NCBI GenBank assembly: GCA_945876745.1
Contig: CAMCPL010000009.1
Span: forward strand, 16,839-80,838
Source: an uncultured Clostridia bacterium
GTDB lineage: Bacteria; Bacillota; Clostridia; Oscillospirales; Acutalibacteraceae
Reading direction: 5' to 3'
Length of the DNA stretch: 64,000 nucleotides
Shown: positions 42,707 through 51,675 of the stretch, piece by piece
Layout of the letters: each line of letters starts with the position of its first letter
How positions within the stretch are numbered: the stretch's first letter is position 1
Program-made: the position numbers and the translations under genes
The notes under the pieces: model-generated
Told to the model about the DNA's origin: nothing
Seen by the model: only the letters and a program-made list of their open reading frames with translations
Database searches by the model: none

Positions 42707-44074
42707 TTATCTGTCGGACATCGGGACATATTCTCTCGATTTTGTCACACTCTTATACGCAGGGCGCATAATCTTCGACGAGGTTATGATTTCCTCAACT
42801 CTGTGAGCGCACCAGCCGGCAATACGAGCCGAAGCAAAAAGAGGTGTATACAAATCCTCCGGTATACCGAGTATCTTATAAACGAGTCCGCTGTAAAGGT
42901 CAACATTGGCGCACATTACCTTTTCTACACCCTTAACCTCGGCAAACACCTCGGGAGTAAGTCTTTCGATAGCATCGAGAGTTAAAAATTCCTTTTCAAA
43001 GCCGTGCTCAAACGCAAGCTTCTTTGCTGAATTTTTAAGAATTACGGCTCTCGGGTCGGAAATAGTATAAACTGCGTGACCCATACCGTAAACAAGACCC
43101 GAGCCGTCGCCTGCCTCGTGGCGCATAATTCTTGCAAGCATATCACGAATCTGTGCATCGTCGGTTGAATCCTGTGTATTTTCCATAATATAATCCATTT
43201 GGTGAGCACATTTTATGTTTGCGCCGCCGTGTCTCGGACCTTTGAGCGAGCCTAAGCCTGCCGAAATAGCCGAATAAGTATCCGTACCGCTTGAGGTAAG
43301 AACACGGGTTGCAAAGGTGGAGTTATTACCGCCGCCGTGGTCTGCGTGAAGCATAAGGCAGATATCAAGAAGTCTTGCCTCTTCCTCGGTATATTTTTTG
43401 TCGGCACGAAGCTGGCGCAAAATAGACTCAGCAACAGAAAGAGATTTATCAACAGGGTGAAGATACATCGACTTGTTGTAATATGCTCTGCGCTTAACCT
43501 GATAAGCGGAGTTCATAATAGTCGGAAGCTGTGCTATAAGCTGAAGCGACTGACGAAGCACATTCGGGATTGAAATATCATCCGGATTATCATCAAAGGA
43601 ATAGAGCGTCATTACGCATCTTGCCATTTTATTCATAATATCCTTTGATGGGTGCTTCATAATCATATCCTCGACAAATTCGTCGGGAAGCTTTCTGCAT
43701 TCGCCGAAAATATGGCGGATATTCTCAAGCTGTGCCGCAGTCGGAAGAGTTCCGAAAATCAAAAGATATGCAACCTCTTCAAAGCCGAAGCGTTCCTCTT
43801 TAACGCAATTTGAAATGATATCCTTTATGTTATATCCGCGATACGACAGCTTACCTTCCTTAGGTGTTCTTTCACCGTCCAAAATATAATAACCCTCAAC
43901 GGAGCAAATTCTCGTAAGCCCCGCCATAACGCCTGTACCGTCGTCGTTTCTCAAGCCTCTTTTAACATGATATTTGTCAAAATCTTTAGGATTGATATGG
44001 TTATTCTTTTCTAATTCGCCGCATAAATTAGAAAGGTCATTAGGTGAAATCGGTAAAATAAAGTTTTCTGACAT
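42707..44074 (-). CDS. Citrate synthase
   Basis: This is 455 residues. Catalytic residues are visible: His in LMLHADHGGGNNS (about 245), His in YGMGHAVYTISDPRA (about 335) and Asp in ANVDLYSGLVYK (about 390). It condenses oxaloacetate with acetyl-CoA, here most likely to make glutamate precursors in an incomplete cycle. No aconitase or isocitrate dehydrogenase is adjacent. AAAGGAG precedes the ATG. A perfect promoter lies upstream. Confidence 0.95.
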   Translation of the reverse strand: MSENFILPISPNDLSNLCGELEKNNHINPKDFDKYHVKRGLRNDDGTGVMAGLTRICSVEGYYILDGERTPKEGKLSYRGYNIKDIISNCVKEERFGFEEVAYLLIFGTLPTAAQLENIRHIFGECRKLPDEFVEDMIMKHPSKDIMNKMARCVMTLYSFDDNPDDISIPNVLRQSLQLIAQLPTIMNSAYQVKRRAYYNKSMYLHPVDKSLSVAESILRQLRADKKYTEEEARLLDICLMLHADHGGGNNSTFATRVLTSSGTDTYSAISAGLGSLKGPRHGGANIKCAHQMDYIMENTQDSTDDAQIRDMLARIMRHEAGDGSGLVYGMGHAVYTISDPRAVILKNSAKKLAFEHGFEKEFLTLDAIERLTPEVFAEVKGVEKVMCANVDLYSGLVYKILGIPEDLYTPLFASARIAGWCAHRVEEIITSSKIMRPAYKSVTKSREYVPMSDR

Positions 44075-44139
44075 TACTGTTCTCCTTTCCGTAGTTTGAC
44101 ATATCGGGCATAATAAACAATACCCGATTTTAATTTAAT

Positions 44140-44168
44140 ATTATACTAAATTATATAATTAATGTCAA
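44140..44168 (-). promoter_or_regulatory. Consensus promoter of citrate synthase
   Basis: TTGACA (44168-44163), 17 bases, TATAAT (44145-44140), minus strand. Its -35 overlaps the ribosome site of the plus-strand 51-residue ORF. The leader contains TCGGG...CCCGA (about 44105-44129), a small hairpin. Confidence 0.88.
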
Positions 44169-44183
44169 GGAGAGTAAATAAAT

Positions 44184-44339
44184 ATGAAAAAAGCTTTGAT
44201 ACTTTTTGTAATAATTTTTTTGATGACAATGCTTGTTCCTTTGATTTCTATGACAAAAAGCAGTTCGTCAAGCGAGCTTGTAACGCTTTTTAACGGCGAA
44301 GGCTGTATTACTACCGTTGTTTTTTATCCCTGTCTGTAA
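44184..44339 (+). CDS. 51-residue secreted peptide ORF, possibly truncated SpoIID
   Basis: ATG at 44184 follows AAGGAG (44167-44172). The peptide starts MKKALILFVIIFLMTMLVPL, a signal peptide, then SMTKSSSSSELVTLFNGEG and ends FYPCL. The N-terminus resembles the membrane segment of SpoIID proteins of Clostridia, in which a similar hydrophobic start leads into the extracellular domain. If so, this is a truncated remnant; the family match is tentative. It overlaps the 3' end of the convergent gerAC by 16 bases. Confidence 0.45.
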   Translation: MKKALILFVIIFLMTMLVPLISMTKSSSSSELVTLFNGEGCITTVVFYPCL

Positions 44340-45451
44340 CTCTCGTCGGTCATTCTAATATTTGACTTAACATTTATTTGATATTCAACCGAGGGCAGAC
44401 TTTCACGGTGGCTTTTCGCTTTTTCTTTGTAGGTGCCGCCGTCGCTTTTTGCGAGCATTTTTCCGAGCATAAAGGGATCGCTTTTATTAGAAAAACACTT
44501 ATTTACTGCGCTTTTGCACATCTGCTCGACTTTTTTGTTAACAAGGGCTTCAATTCTTTTTGCATCCTTTGTGTCAATTTTTGAATCGGTCGCTTTTTGA
44601 GCATCGTTAAGAGTGAGCTTCATTGACAAATCAGTTTGCATAACAACACGGTCATTGTCATAATACGCTTTATTCTTTGCCTTTGACGAAGTTATTTCTA
44701 TTCCGACATTACCGAATTTTTCGTCATAAACCGTAATGTTTGCACCGTCTGTAGAATTTTGAATCAACAAAAAGCCGAAGGTCTGTTCATCATTAAGCGT
44801 TGCGGCATAGTCATTTGATGAAAACACGGCTATTCCGGCGCAGTCGGCATTGTCATCCGACACTGAAAACAGCGGAAGATACAAATCGGCGCCCTCAGAT
44901 TCAACAAGATTTATGACGTCGTTTACACTGACTCCCACGCTTTTACCGATTTGCTCGCCTGTTCTTATTTTTTCAAAAAGACTTTGCGCGGGAACTCTTG
45001 CATTATTTTCCTTTGACTTAATCATATCCTCTCCCTTTTGCTCGCAAACGGCAACGAGAACGTCGGGTCTACTGTTAACGCCCTCTAAAATAAATTCGAT
45101 ATCGTCTATTCCGTTTTTAACATAATCAAGTCCGAACACGATCACCTTATTTTGACCGAAGAACAGCGGCTTTGAAATACTTGAAGAGGTTGCTGAAACA
45201 CACTCGTTGATATTATTACCGACACCGTTTTCAACCGAGGTTATATTGCTTTCAAGCTTGTCGGTCGTACCGGTGCCCTTCGACAAGTCGAGATACTGAA
45301 CGCAAAGCGAGGTTTTTTTGTTTTCATAATCAACGGACAGGCCTTGAACGATGGACATATCGGAAAGGCGAACGTTGTATTTACACCCGCCGAAAGACGA
45401 AGAAATCAGCAGTATCAAGGCTATGCAAACGGCAATTTTAGATTTTTTCAT
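44324..45451 (-). CDS. gerAC: Spore germination lipoprotein, Ger(x)C family
   Basis: This is about 375 residues. The signal peptide ends in a lipobox (SSFGGC), and the body has the GerAC pattern (QGLSVDYENKK near 40, VENGVGNNINE, FILEGVNSRPDVLVAVCE). It is the lipoprotein subunit of the germinant receptor in the spore inner membrane. ATG at 45451 is best placed relative to AAAGGAG. The start overlaps the end of gerAB. Confidence 0.9.
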   Translation of the reverse strand: MKKSKIAVCIALILLISSSFGGCKYNVRLSDMSIVQGLSVDYENKKTSLCVQYLDLSKGTGTTDKLESNITSVENGVGNNINECVSATSSSISKPLFFGQNKVIVFGLDYVKNGIDDIEFILEGVNSRPDVLVAVCEQKGEDMIKSKENNARVPAQSLFEKIRTGEQIGKSVGVSVNDVINLVESEGADLYLPLFSVSDDNADCAGIAVFSSNDYAATLNDEQTFGFLLIQNSTDGANITVYDEKFGNVGIEITSSKAKNKAYYDNDRVVMQTDLSMKLTLNDAQKATDSKIDTKDAKRIEALVNKKVEQMCKSAVNKCFSNKSDPFMLGKMLAKSDGGTYKEKAKSHRESLPSVEYQINVKSNIRMTDESYRQG

Positions 45452-46481
45452 TTTCATTTTCTCCTTTTGAAAATATGAGCCAAAGGGTTGGCACGACAAC
45501 TCCTAAAAGTGCGAATAGCGCAACAATAACAGCCTTTGAATAGTCGGCGAAATATCCTTGCGCAGCGTAGTAAATTAAGGCGGTAAGCAGAAAAGCAACT
45601 GCCGAAGAAATTATCGAGCGTTTTTTTCTGCTCGGCTTTTTGAAACATTCACAACAGCAATATATTAGCACGGAGCATTTGAGAAGAACGCCGAGCACCC
45701 AAAACGCCGTATGCAAAATATCCATTCGCGAGGTGTTGAAAAACGAAGCAAGCTGAAACAAGGTAAATATCGGAAACGACCTGAAATCCGCACCGGCTCC
45801 GAGCACTCCGCAACAAAAAGCAAGAAGCAAAAGCACGCTCAAAAATGCAAGCGAAACGCCTAAATAATAAGGCTTTGACGGATTTTTGTTCACCTTATCA
45901 CCGAGCGTTAAAAGCAATGCAGGCTCTATTGTGTTTGAGGTAAAAACCGCTGTGTTCATAATCATATTTTCTCTTGAATTGTTCCAAACGGGATAAAAAT
46001 TCAAAATGTTGAATTTATCAAAATTGAGCACTGTTGCGACAAGTATTACAACCAAAAGGATAACGCCGCAAAACGATGCAAATCTACCGAGACTTTCTAT
46101 GCCGAGATATGCGCAGTAGCACGCCGCCGCCAGAATAAGAAAAGAGAAAACAAGAATCGAAATTCTCGGATTCATACGAGAAGAAGCAAAATACGAAAAA
46201 CGTCCCACGTTTACCGCTGTGAACAGGAGAAAATAAAGCGAATATACAGGCGACAGTATTTTGCTTTTAAGCGGCGATTTTCCTTTTTTCAGGCATATCA
46301 CGGCAGGAAGCGAGAAAAGCAAAGCCGCCGCATAAGATACTGCAAAGCTAATCAAAATATCAGCAGACAGATTCCCCACCGAGATTGCACGAACATTGGT
46401 AAACGAAACAACCGCACGGGACACGAATATCAAAAAGAAGAACTGTCCCTGCGATATTACACCGTTTTTAGCCTCGGTCAT
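45438..46481 (-). CDS. gerAB: Spore germination permease, GerAB family
   Basis: This is 347 residues with about ten transmembrane segments, matching the APC-like GerAB permease that binds the germinant. Starts MTEAKNGVISQGQFFF behind AAAGGAG. Both ends overlap its neighbours (14 bases each), typical for gerA operons. Confidence 0.9.
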   Translation of the reverse strand: MTEAKNGVISQGQFFFLIFVSRAVVSFTNVRAISVGNLSADILISFAVSYAAALLFSLPAVICLKKGKSPLKSKILSPVYSLYFLLFTAVNVGRFSYFASSRMNPRISILVFSFLILAAACYCAYLGIESLGRFASFCGVILLVVILVATVLNFDKFNILNFYPVWNNSRENMIMNTAVFTSNTIEPALLLTLGDKVNKNPSKPYYLGVSLAFLSVLLLLAFCCGVLGAGADFRSFPIFTLFQLASFFNTSRMDILHTAFWVLGVLLKCSVLIYCCCECFKKPSRKKRSIISSAVAFLLTALIYYAAQGYFADYSKAVIVALFALLGVVVPTLWLIFSKGENENEKI

Positions 46482-47928
46482 TTTTATTCGCTCCTTTCAG
46501 GGAATGAAGTCTTATACGGCGCTTTGCAAGCTTTGTCCACGAAGTACGCACAAGCGTATCCTTTAGCGAAGAAGCGGTAAGCGGAGAAAACGGCGAGCTA
46601 TATGCAACACCGTAGGCGTTGAGCGAGCAGATATTGCAAAAAAGCATACCGCCGAAAAGCATAATTCCGTAAATGCCTGTCGTACCGCCGATAATAATGA
46701 AAAGTATTCGCAGTACCGCAAGGCTTTCGTAAAGCGGATAAACAACGTACGACGAAACAGCAGTCACGGCAACAATTATCAGCATAGGAGCTCCTATTAC
46801 ACCTGCCGAAACTGCGGCGTCTCCTATTACGATTGCGCCGATTATAGACACGGCGTGACCCACGCTTTCCGGAAGCCGCAGTCCGCCCTCACGCATTATT
46901 TCGTAAAGCAGGTGTACAAGTATTGCCTCCGTCATAAGACTGAACGGGGTTGTTGCCTCATTGGTTGCAATAAGGTAAAGCAGGTTTGTCGGTATCAGCT
47001 CTTGATGAAAAGTATCAACCGCAACAAAAACGCCCGGCAAAAAAAGTGAAGTCAAAAATGCAAAATAGCGTAGCACTCGCATAAATGAAGCAAAAAACGG
47101 CGGATTATCGTAATCGTCGCTTGCGCTGAAATTATCCGAAAACAGATACGGAGTGTATATTACAAAGGGCGTTCCCTCAATCATAACGGCAACTCTGCCC
47201 TCTAAAAGCTTTGAGGCAAGGACATCGGGGCGTTCTGTATTTCCGACGGTTGTAAAAAACGATTTTCGCCTTGTACCGATAAAAGCCAAAGCCTCGCCGT
47301 AATCCAAAACCGTATTAAAATTCGCTTCATTGAGCCGTTTTTCAATTTCATTAACGGCACTCATATCGGCACGGTCGTCAAGATAGCATATCGCAACGGG
47401 TGTTTGAGCCGCCTTGCCGAGCTTGAGCTGCTTTTGCTTTAAGTGAGGAGTTTTGAGACGCTTTCGCAAAAGCGCCTTATTATCGTTTATGCTTTCAACA
47501 AAGCATTCCTTTGCACCCTTAACATTTGCCTCTGTTTTAGGCTCGGAGGTATCACGCCTTGTCCAGCCCTGAATACCGAAGGCAAGCGCTCGTGAACAGC
47601 CCTCAACAACGAGCACGGCAAAGCCCGACATCAAAAAATAATATGCGTCGTCAAAGGTTGCGGCTTCGTTTTGCTCTGCACATTGAACGAGGCGTTTTTT
47701 TATTATTTCAAGAGGCTCAAGCTCACCGCATAGGCTCATATCGGTTTTCAATAAAGGCTCGGCAATCATCTGACCGAGCTGGAGCGAGTCAACAAGTCCG
47801 TCCATTACGCTAACAAACGCTCTTTTATCGCCTATTTCAATTTCTTTGAGCAAAAAATCGGAGCAATCACGAAAATCATCCTTGAATTTCAATTTGTTGA
47901 TTTCGTAATCGTTTGACATATATATCAT
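46468..47928 (-). CDS. gerAA: Spore germination protein, GerAA family
   Basis: This is about 486 residues. The cytoplasmic N-terminal part (about 1-280) includes the GerA motif GWTRRDTSEPKTEANVKG near 135; the C-terminal half has five to six membrane segments, with LLYEIMREGGLRLPESVGHA near 355. GerAA, AB and AC together form a nutrient receptor. ATG at 47928 is chosen; the upstream extension has no ribosome site. This operon is direct evidence that the host sporulates. Confidence 0.93.
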   Translation of the reverse strand: MIYMSNDYEINKLKFKDDFRDCSDFLLKEIEIGDKRAFVSVMDGLVDSLQLGQMIAEPLLKTDMSLCGELEPLEIIKKRLVQCAEQNEAATFDDAYYFLMSGFAVLVVEGCSRALAFGIQGWTRRDTSEPKTEANVKGAKECFVESINDNKALLRKRLKTPHLKQKQLKLGKAAQTPVAICYLDDRADMSAVNEIEKRLNEANFNTVLDYGEALAFIGTRRKSFFTTVGNTERPDVLASKLLEGRVAVMIEGTPFVIYTPYLFSDNFSASDDYDNPPFFASFMRVLRYFAFLTSLFLPGVFVAVDTFHQELIPTNLLYLIATNEATTPFSLMTEAILVHLLYEIMREGGLRLPESVGHAVSIIGAIVIGDAAVSAGVIGAPMLIIVAVTAVSSYVVYPLYESLAVLRILFIIIGGTTGIYGIMLFGGMLFCNICSLNAYGVAYSSPFSPLTASSLKDTLVRTSWTKLAKRRIRLHSLKGANKNDRG

Positions 47929-48004
47929 AGTATCACCGATTTTATTATCAGAAAAAAGCTGAATAATATACAACGACGTGAGCAAAATATTTTAGGTGAG
48001 TAAA

Positions 48005-48682
48005 ATGGCGATAACATTAGTGCGTGCAATAATCATATACATTTTTATTACCGTTTCCGTCAGAGTTATGGGAAAACGGCAGGTCGGCGAATTAAATCCG
48101 CAGGAGCTTGTCATTACAATACTCATAAGCGCAGTCGCAACAGTACCGCTTGAGGACAACGGTATGCCGCTTGCAAATTCTCTCATACCGATAGGAATAT
48201 TTATAAGCCTTGAGATAATCAATTCCGCCCTTTCAATGAAGTCTATTAAGTTTAGAAATATAATTCAGGGCAAGCCGATTTTTGTTATACGAAACGGTGA
48301 AATTCAGCAAAAGGAGCTTACAAGATTAAGGTACACGGTGGACGATTTGGTGGATTGTGTAAGGCAGGCGGGAGTTTTCGACATTTCGCAGGTTGAAAAT
48401 GCAATAGTCGAAACGAACGGTGTAATATCTGTGCAGAAAAAATCGGAATTTTCGCCTATTACGCCGAGTGCCGCAGGATTAAAAACGGACAAAGCAGATG
48501 TTCCGATAACTGTCGTTTTGGACGGAAAGGCGGTAGAGGGATATTATTCAAACATTACGGTAAACGAAGACGAAATACGGCTAAACGCAGTTATTAACGG
48601 CGAGCAAATCGAAAACATTATGCTTATGAACATCTCGCAAAACGGAAATGTTTATATAGTCAAAAAGGAGAATGACGAATGA
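48005..48682 (+). CDS. DUF421 (YetF-like) membrane protein
   Basis: This is about 225 residues. Three N-terminal membrane segments carry the family sequence RVMGKRQVGELNPQELVITILIS; the C-terminal part is the cytoplasmic YetF domain (IQGKPIFVIRNGEI, LRYTVDDLVDCVRQAGVFDI). Relatives are spore or membrane proteins, with one Bacillus group affecting germination. Divergent from gerA and overlapping the DUF4363 gene by four bases. Confidence 0.87.
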   Translation: MAITLVRAIIIYIFITVSVRVMGKRQVGELNPQELVITILISAVATVPLEDNGMPLANSLIPIGIFISLEIINSALSMKSIKFRNIIQGKPIFVIRNGEIQQKELTRLRYTVDDLVDCVRQAGVFDISQVENAIVETNGVISVQKKSEFSPITPSAAGLKTDKADVPITVVLDGKAVEGYYSNITVNEDEIRLNAVINGEQIENIMLMNISQNGNVYIVKKENDE

Positions 48683-49005
48683 AGCGTATTTGGATTGCAA
48701 TACTTCTTATCTCTCTTGCAATCGGGCTTTGCGTATACGAGCAATACGAGGTCAAGGAATTTTGCGACACAATGGAAAGCCTTGCGCAAAGCGAGGATTT
48801 AAGCGGAATAAAGGATTATTGGAGAAAGCACAACGACAAAATCTACATTTTTTCCTCCCACGATATGCTTGACGAAATCGCACAATGCGTCGAAATGCTT
48901 CCCGATGAAAAAAACAGTGATACAAAAAACGCCCTGAACGAGCTCAGAGCGTTTGTTAAATCATATTACGAAAATCAGAAATTATCGCCGTCTAATATTT
49001 TTTGA
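48679..49005 (+). CDS. DUF4363 small membrane protein
   Basis: This is 108 residues. One N-terminal hydrophobic helix (WIAILLISLAIGLCVY) followed by a helical domain (DYWRKHNDKIYIFSSHDMLDEI), matching DUF4363. ATGA overlap with the DUF421 gene shows the pair is co-translated. DUF421-DUF4363 pairing near germination genes is common in Clostridia; function unknown. Confidence 0.82.
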   Translation: MKRIWIAILLISLAIGLCVYEQYEVKEFCDTMESLAQSEDLSGIKDYWRKHNDKIYIFSSHDMLDEIAQCVEMLPDEKNSDTKNALNELRAFVKSYYENQKLSPSNIF

Positions 49006-49911
49006 TTACTTCCATTCCTGAATAACGGACGGATTTGCGAAAATTTCGTCAAGCTTCTTGAAGAACGGAACGATATCGCCGTAGTCAAGCGCCTTATGGT
49101 CCATACAAATCGAAAGCGGCATAACCGTTCCAACCTTAACCTCACCGTTTTCTACGATAGGCTTTTGCTGTGCGGAATTGATTGCAATAGCAACAACCTG
49201 CGGCGGAATAATCTCAAGAAGAGTGCAAGCGCCTCTGTACTCACGATAAACAGAGCCGAGGTTTGAAATAGTAATAGTTCCCTGCTCGATATCGTGCTTC
49301 GTAAGTCTTTCGGTAGTCGGGATAGAATAATATTCCTTCTTTGCCTTTCCGGAAAGAGTTTTTACCTTATGCTTACCTGTCTTTGAGCCGTAAAGACGGC
49401 GAATTGCCTGCAAAATCTTACCTTTTTTAAGACCCTGCATAGTATTGTCAAGAGATACCTCAAACATAACCTCGTTCATATCGGTATTCTTTGCCCTGCG
49501 AATACTGTCGTTGATTGTTTCGGTCATTTCGGTAAGAGTCTTTGAGCCCATATCGTGCATATTGATTGTCATCATTTCACCGTTTGGAAGCATCATCGGC
49601 ATCGAAACGTCAACATGGTCAAATTCGTGAAGACAACCGCGAACGAGCTTACGGTTAAATTCAAGATGTGCGTTCATCTTCGGCGCTTCTTTAAGTCCCT
49701 CGCAGATGACCTTAATCATAACGGTGTTGATTGTGATTTTTTTAGACTTATCTGTACAGCCCTCGTTGAGCTTTTTACATTCTTTAAGAAATTCGGTTAC
49801 CTCAGGCTCGTAAACAAGACCTGCGTGCGGTATTTGCTCCCAGCTTTCGGCCGTCATATTGGAAACAATTTTTCTTGCGATTCCGAAATGGGTTGATTTT
49901 GTGAGTGACAT
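49006..49911 (-). CDS. Stand-alone 2-oxoacid dehydrogenase acyltransferase catalytic domain
   Basis: This is 301 residues covering only the catalytic (CAT-like) domain; there is no lipoyl or subunit-binding domain. Family features: TITISNLGSVY, EIIPPQVVAIAI, and the C-terminal motif MDHKALDYGDI in place of the usual DHRxxDG. The catalytic His is kept, but the following DG is replaced by DYGD. E1 and E3 genes are absent nearby. Thus it may act on a free CoA ester rather than in a dehydrogenase complex. The next gene upstream is a CoA-transferase on the same strand, but a terminator separates them. Confidence 0.8.
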   Translation of the reverse strand: MSLTKSTHFGIARKIVSNMTAESWEQIPHAGLVYEPEVTEFLKECKKLNEGCTDKSKKITINTVMIKVICEGLKEAPKMNAHLEFNRKLVRGCLHEFDHVDVSMPMMLPNGEMMTINMHDMGSKTLTEMTETINDSIRRAKNTDMNEVMFEVSLDNTMQGLKKGKILQAIRRLYGSKTGKHKVKTLSGKAKKEYYSIPTTERLTKHDIEQGTITISNLGSVYREYRGACTLLEIIPPQVVAIAINSAQQKPIVENGEVKVGTVMPLSICMDHKALDYGDIVPFFKKLDEIFANPSVIQEWK

Positions 49912-49966
49912 ATTTTTCTCCTTAGTTTATTTATGGTTTATTACCTACTGCTTAACTGTGTTTATT

Positions 49967-49995
49967 TTAACACAAAATTTAACTTCGTGCAAGAA
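49967..49995 (-). promoter_or_regulatory. Promoter of the acyltransferase-like gene
   Basis: TTGCAC, 17 bases, TAAAAT on the minus strand, about 60 bases before the ATG. Coordinates approximate to two bases. Confidence 0.6.
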
Positions 49996-50043
49996 TTGTC
50001 ATAAATATTTTTCATTTATTTTACAATAGGTCAAAACGGTAAA

Positions 50044-50092
50044 AAAATCAGCGTGCAAAAGCCATATGTAAAGCTTTGGCACGCCGACAAAG
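50044..50092 (-). terminator. Terminator of the CoA-transferase gene
   Basis: GGCGTGCCAAAGC...GCTTTTGCACGC stem followed by TGATTTTTTT on the minus strand. Confidence 0.8.
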
Positions 50093-51508
50093 TTAATTCT
50101 TTGATTTAATTTTTTCAATTTTACTTTCAATGGACGCAGTTATTCTTTCTCTCTCGTTTTGGATTTTTTCAATAACCAAGTCCTTTAAGGTTTTGATTTC
50201 CTCGTCTGTGAACGGTTCCTCGCCGAAGCGCTTTTTGTATTCAAGCATTAGTTGAAGTCTGAAAGCGGGATGAGCTATACGGATAAGCGCCTTTGTTCTC
50301 TCCTTTAAGGTTTTGCCCTTAAGCTGGGCAATTCCATATTCCGTTACAACATAGTTTACATCGTTTCTCGGAGTGGTAACGGCGCTTCCTTCGGTAATAA
50401 TCGGAACGATACGGGAAACAGTGCCGCCTCGTGCGGTTGACGGCATTGCGATAATCGAACGACCGCCCTTTGACATAGTTGCACCTCTTACGAAGTCAAC
50501 CTGACCGCCTACTGCGGAAAACTGCGAGAGACCGATAGTATCCGATACGACCTGACCTAAAAGGTCAACCTGTAAACAAGAGTTGATGGATACCATATTA
50601 TCATTCTTTGCAATTTCGATAGGATTGTTTACATAATCAATAGGGTGAAGCTCAACGGACGGATTATTATTTATGTAGTCACACAGAATTTTTGAGCCGA
50701 AAGCCGCACCCAAAACAGTTCTGCCCTTATTCGTCTGCTTTTTCTTGTTATTAATTACACCGCTTTCAAGAAGAGGAACAACTCCGTCGCCTACAAGCTC
50801 ACTGTGAAGTCCCAAATCCTTTTTGTCGGTAAGCTGAAGACAAACGGCATTTGGAATACTGCCTATACCGAGCTGAAGACAGTCACCGTCGTTGATAAGC
50901 TGTGCGCAATACTTGCCTATTTCCATATCAACTGCGCTTACCTCACCGCTCAAAACCTCGGGAAGCGGCTCGTCGTGTTCAACAAAGCAGGTAAAATCAC
51001 GCACGTGCTTGATTGCATTACCAAAGGTTCTCGGCATATATTTGTTGACCTGCGCAATAACAACCTCACAATGGTCGGTTGTTCCCTTTGCATAGTCAAC
51101 GTTTGTTCCGAACGAAACATAGCCATGCTCATCGGGCGGGGATACCATAACAACGGACACTCTCGGACAAATATAATTTTCGATAATATCCGGAATTTCA
51201 TAAAAATGAGAGGTTGTAAACTCGCTGTTGCCGCTGTTGATTGCGGCTCTCGTCGACTTTGAAGCAAAAAGGGTGTTCAGCTTAATATGTCCCTTTAATT
51301 CATCTGCGCTCCACGGCGACTCAACAAGAGTGAGCATATTAATAATTTCAACATTTTTGTATTCCTTATAATGCGACTCAAGCGCTCTTTCGATATGAAG
51401 CGGCTCGCCGCAGCCGAAGCCCACTACGATTTTGTCATTGTCGTGAATAAGCTTTATCGCCTCGTCGGCTGTTGTAAGCTTTGATTGATAAATTTCCTGC
51501 CAGGTCAT
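50093..51508 (-). CDS. Acetyl-CoA hydrolase/CoA-transferase (4-hydroxybutyrate or butyryl type)
   Basis: This is 471 residues of the family I CoA-transferases. The active-site Glu is in LGLHSELVGDG (about 238), and FVRGATMSKGGRSIIAMPST with GGTVSRIVP are conserved. Relatives transfer CoA between acetate and butyryl-, 4-hydroxybutyryl- or propionyl-CoA in gut fermenters. The exact acid cannot be settled from sequence. It is transcribed divergently from uvrC. Confidence 0.88.
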   Translation of the reverse strand: MTWQEIYQSKLTTADEAIKLIHDNDKIVVGFGCGEPLHIERALESHYKEYKNVEIINMLTLVESPWSADELKGHIKLNTLFASKSTRAAINSGNSEFTTSHFYEIPDIIENYICPRVSVVMVSPPDEHGYVSFGTNVDYAKGTTDHCEVVIAQVNKYMPRTFGNAIKHVRDFTCFVEHDEPLPEVLSGEVSAVDMEIGKYCAQLINDGDCLQLGIGSIPNAVCLQLTDKKDLGLHSELVGDGVVPLLESGVINNKKKQTNKGRTVLGAAFGSKILCDYINNNPSVELHPIDYVNNPIEIAKNDNMVSINSCLQVDLLGQVVSDTIGLSQFSAVGGQVDFVRGATMSKGGRSIIAMPSTARGGTVSRIVPIITEGSAVTTPRNDVNYVVTEYGIAQLKGKTLKERTKALIRIAHPAFRLQLMLEYKKRFGEEPFTDEEIKTLKDLVIEKIQNERERITASIESKIEKIKSKN

Positions 51509-51538
51509 ACTTTACTCCTTAAAATAATCTGCATTATT

Positions 51539-51567
51539 ATAATACATTAATTAGAAAATTCAGTCAA
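51539..51567 (-). promoter_or_regulatory. Promoter of the CoA-transferase gene
   Basis: TTGACT (51567-51562), 17 bases, TATTAT (51544-51539), minus strand. Confidence 0.65.
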
Positions 51568-51574
51568 CAAATAG

Positions 51575-51603
51575 TTGAATTTGTATCGAAAAATTGTTAT
51601 CAT
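51575..51603 (+). promoter_or_regulatory. Promoter of uvrC
   Basis: TTGAAT (51575-51580), 17 bases, TATCAT (51598-51603); nearly back-to-back with the CoA-transferase promoter. Confidence 0.55.
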
Positions 51604-51675
51604 TGTATACATAAGCAAAAAAATTATGTGCAAATTTACTAATCAATAATAAAATTTGAAAAGGAGGAATAAACC

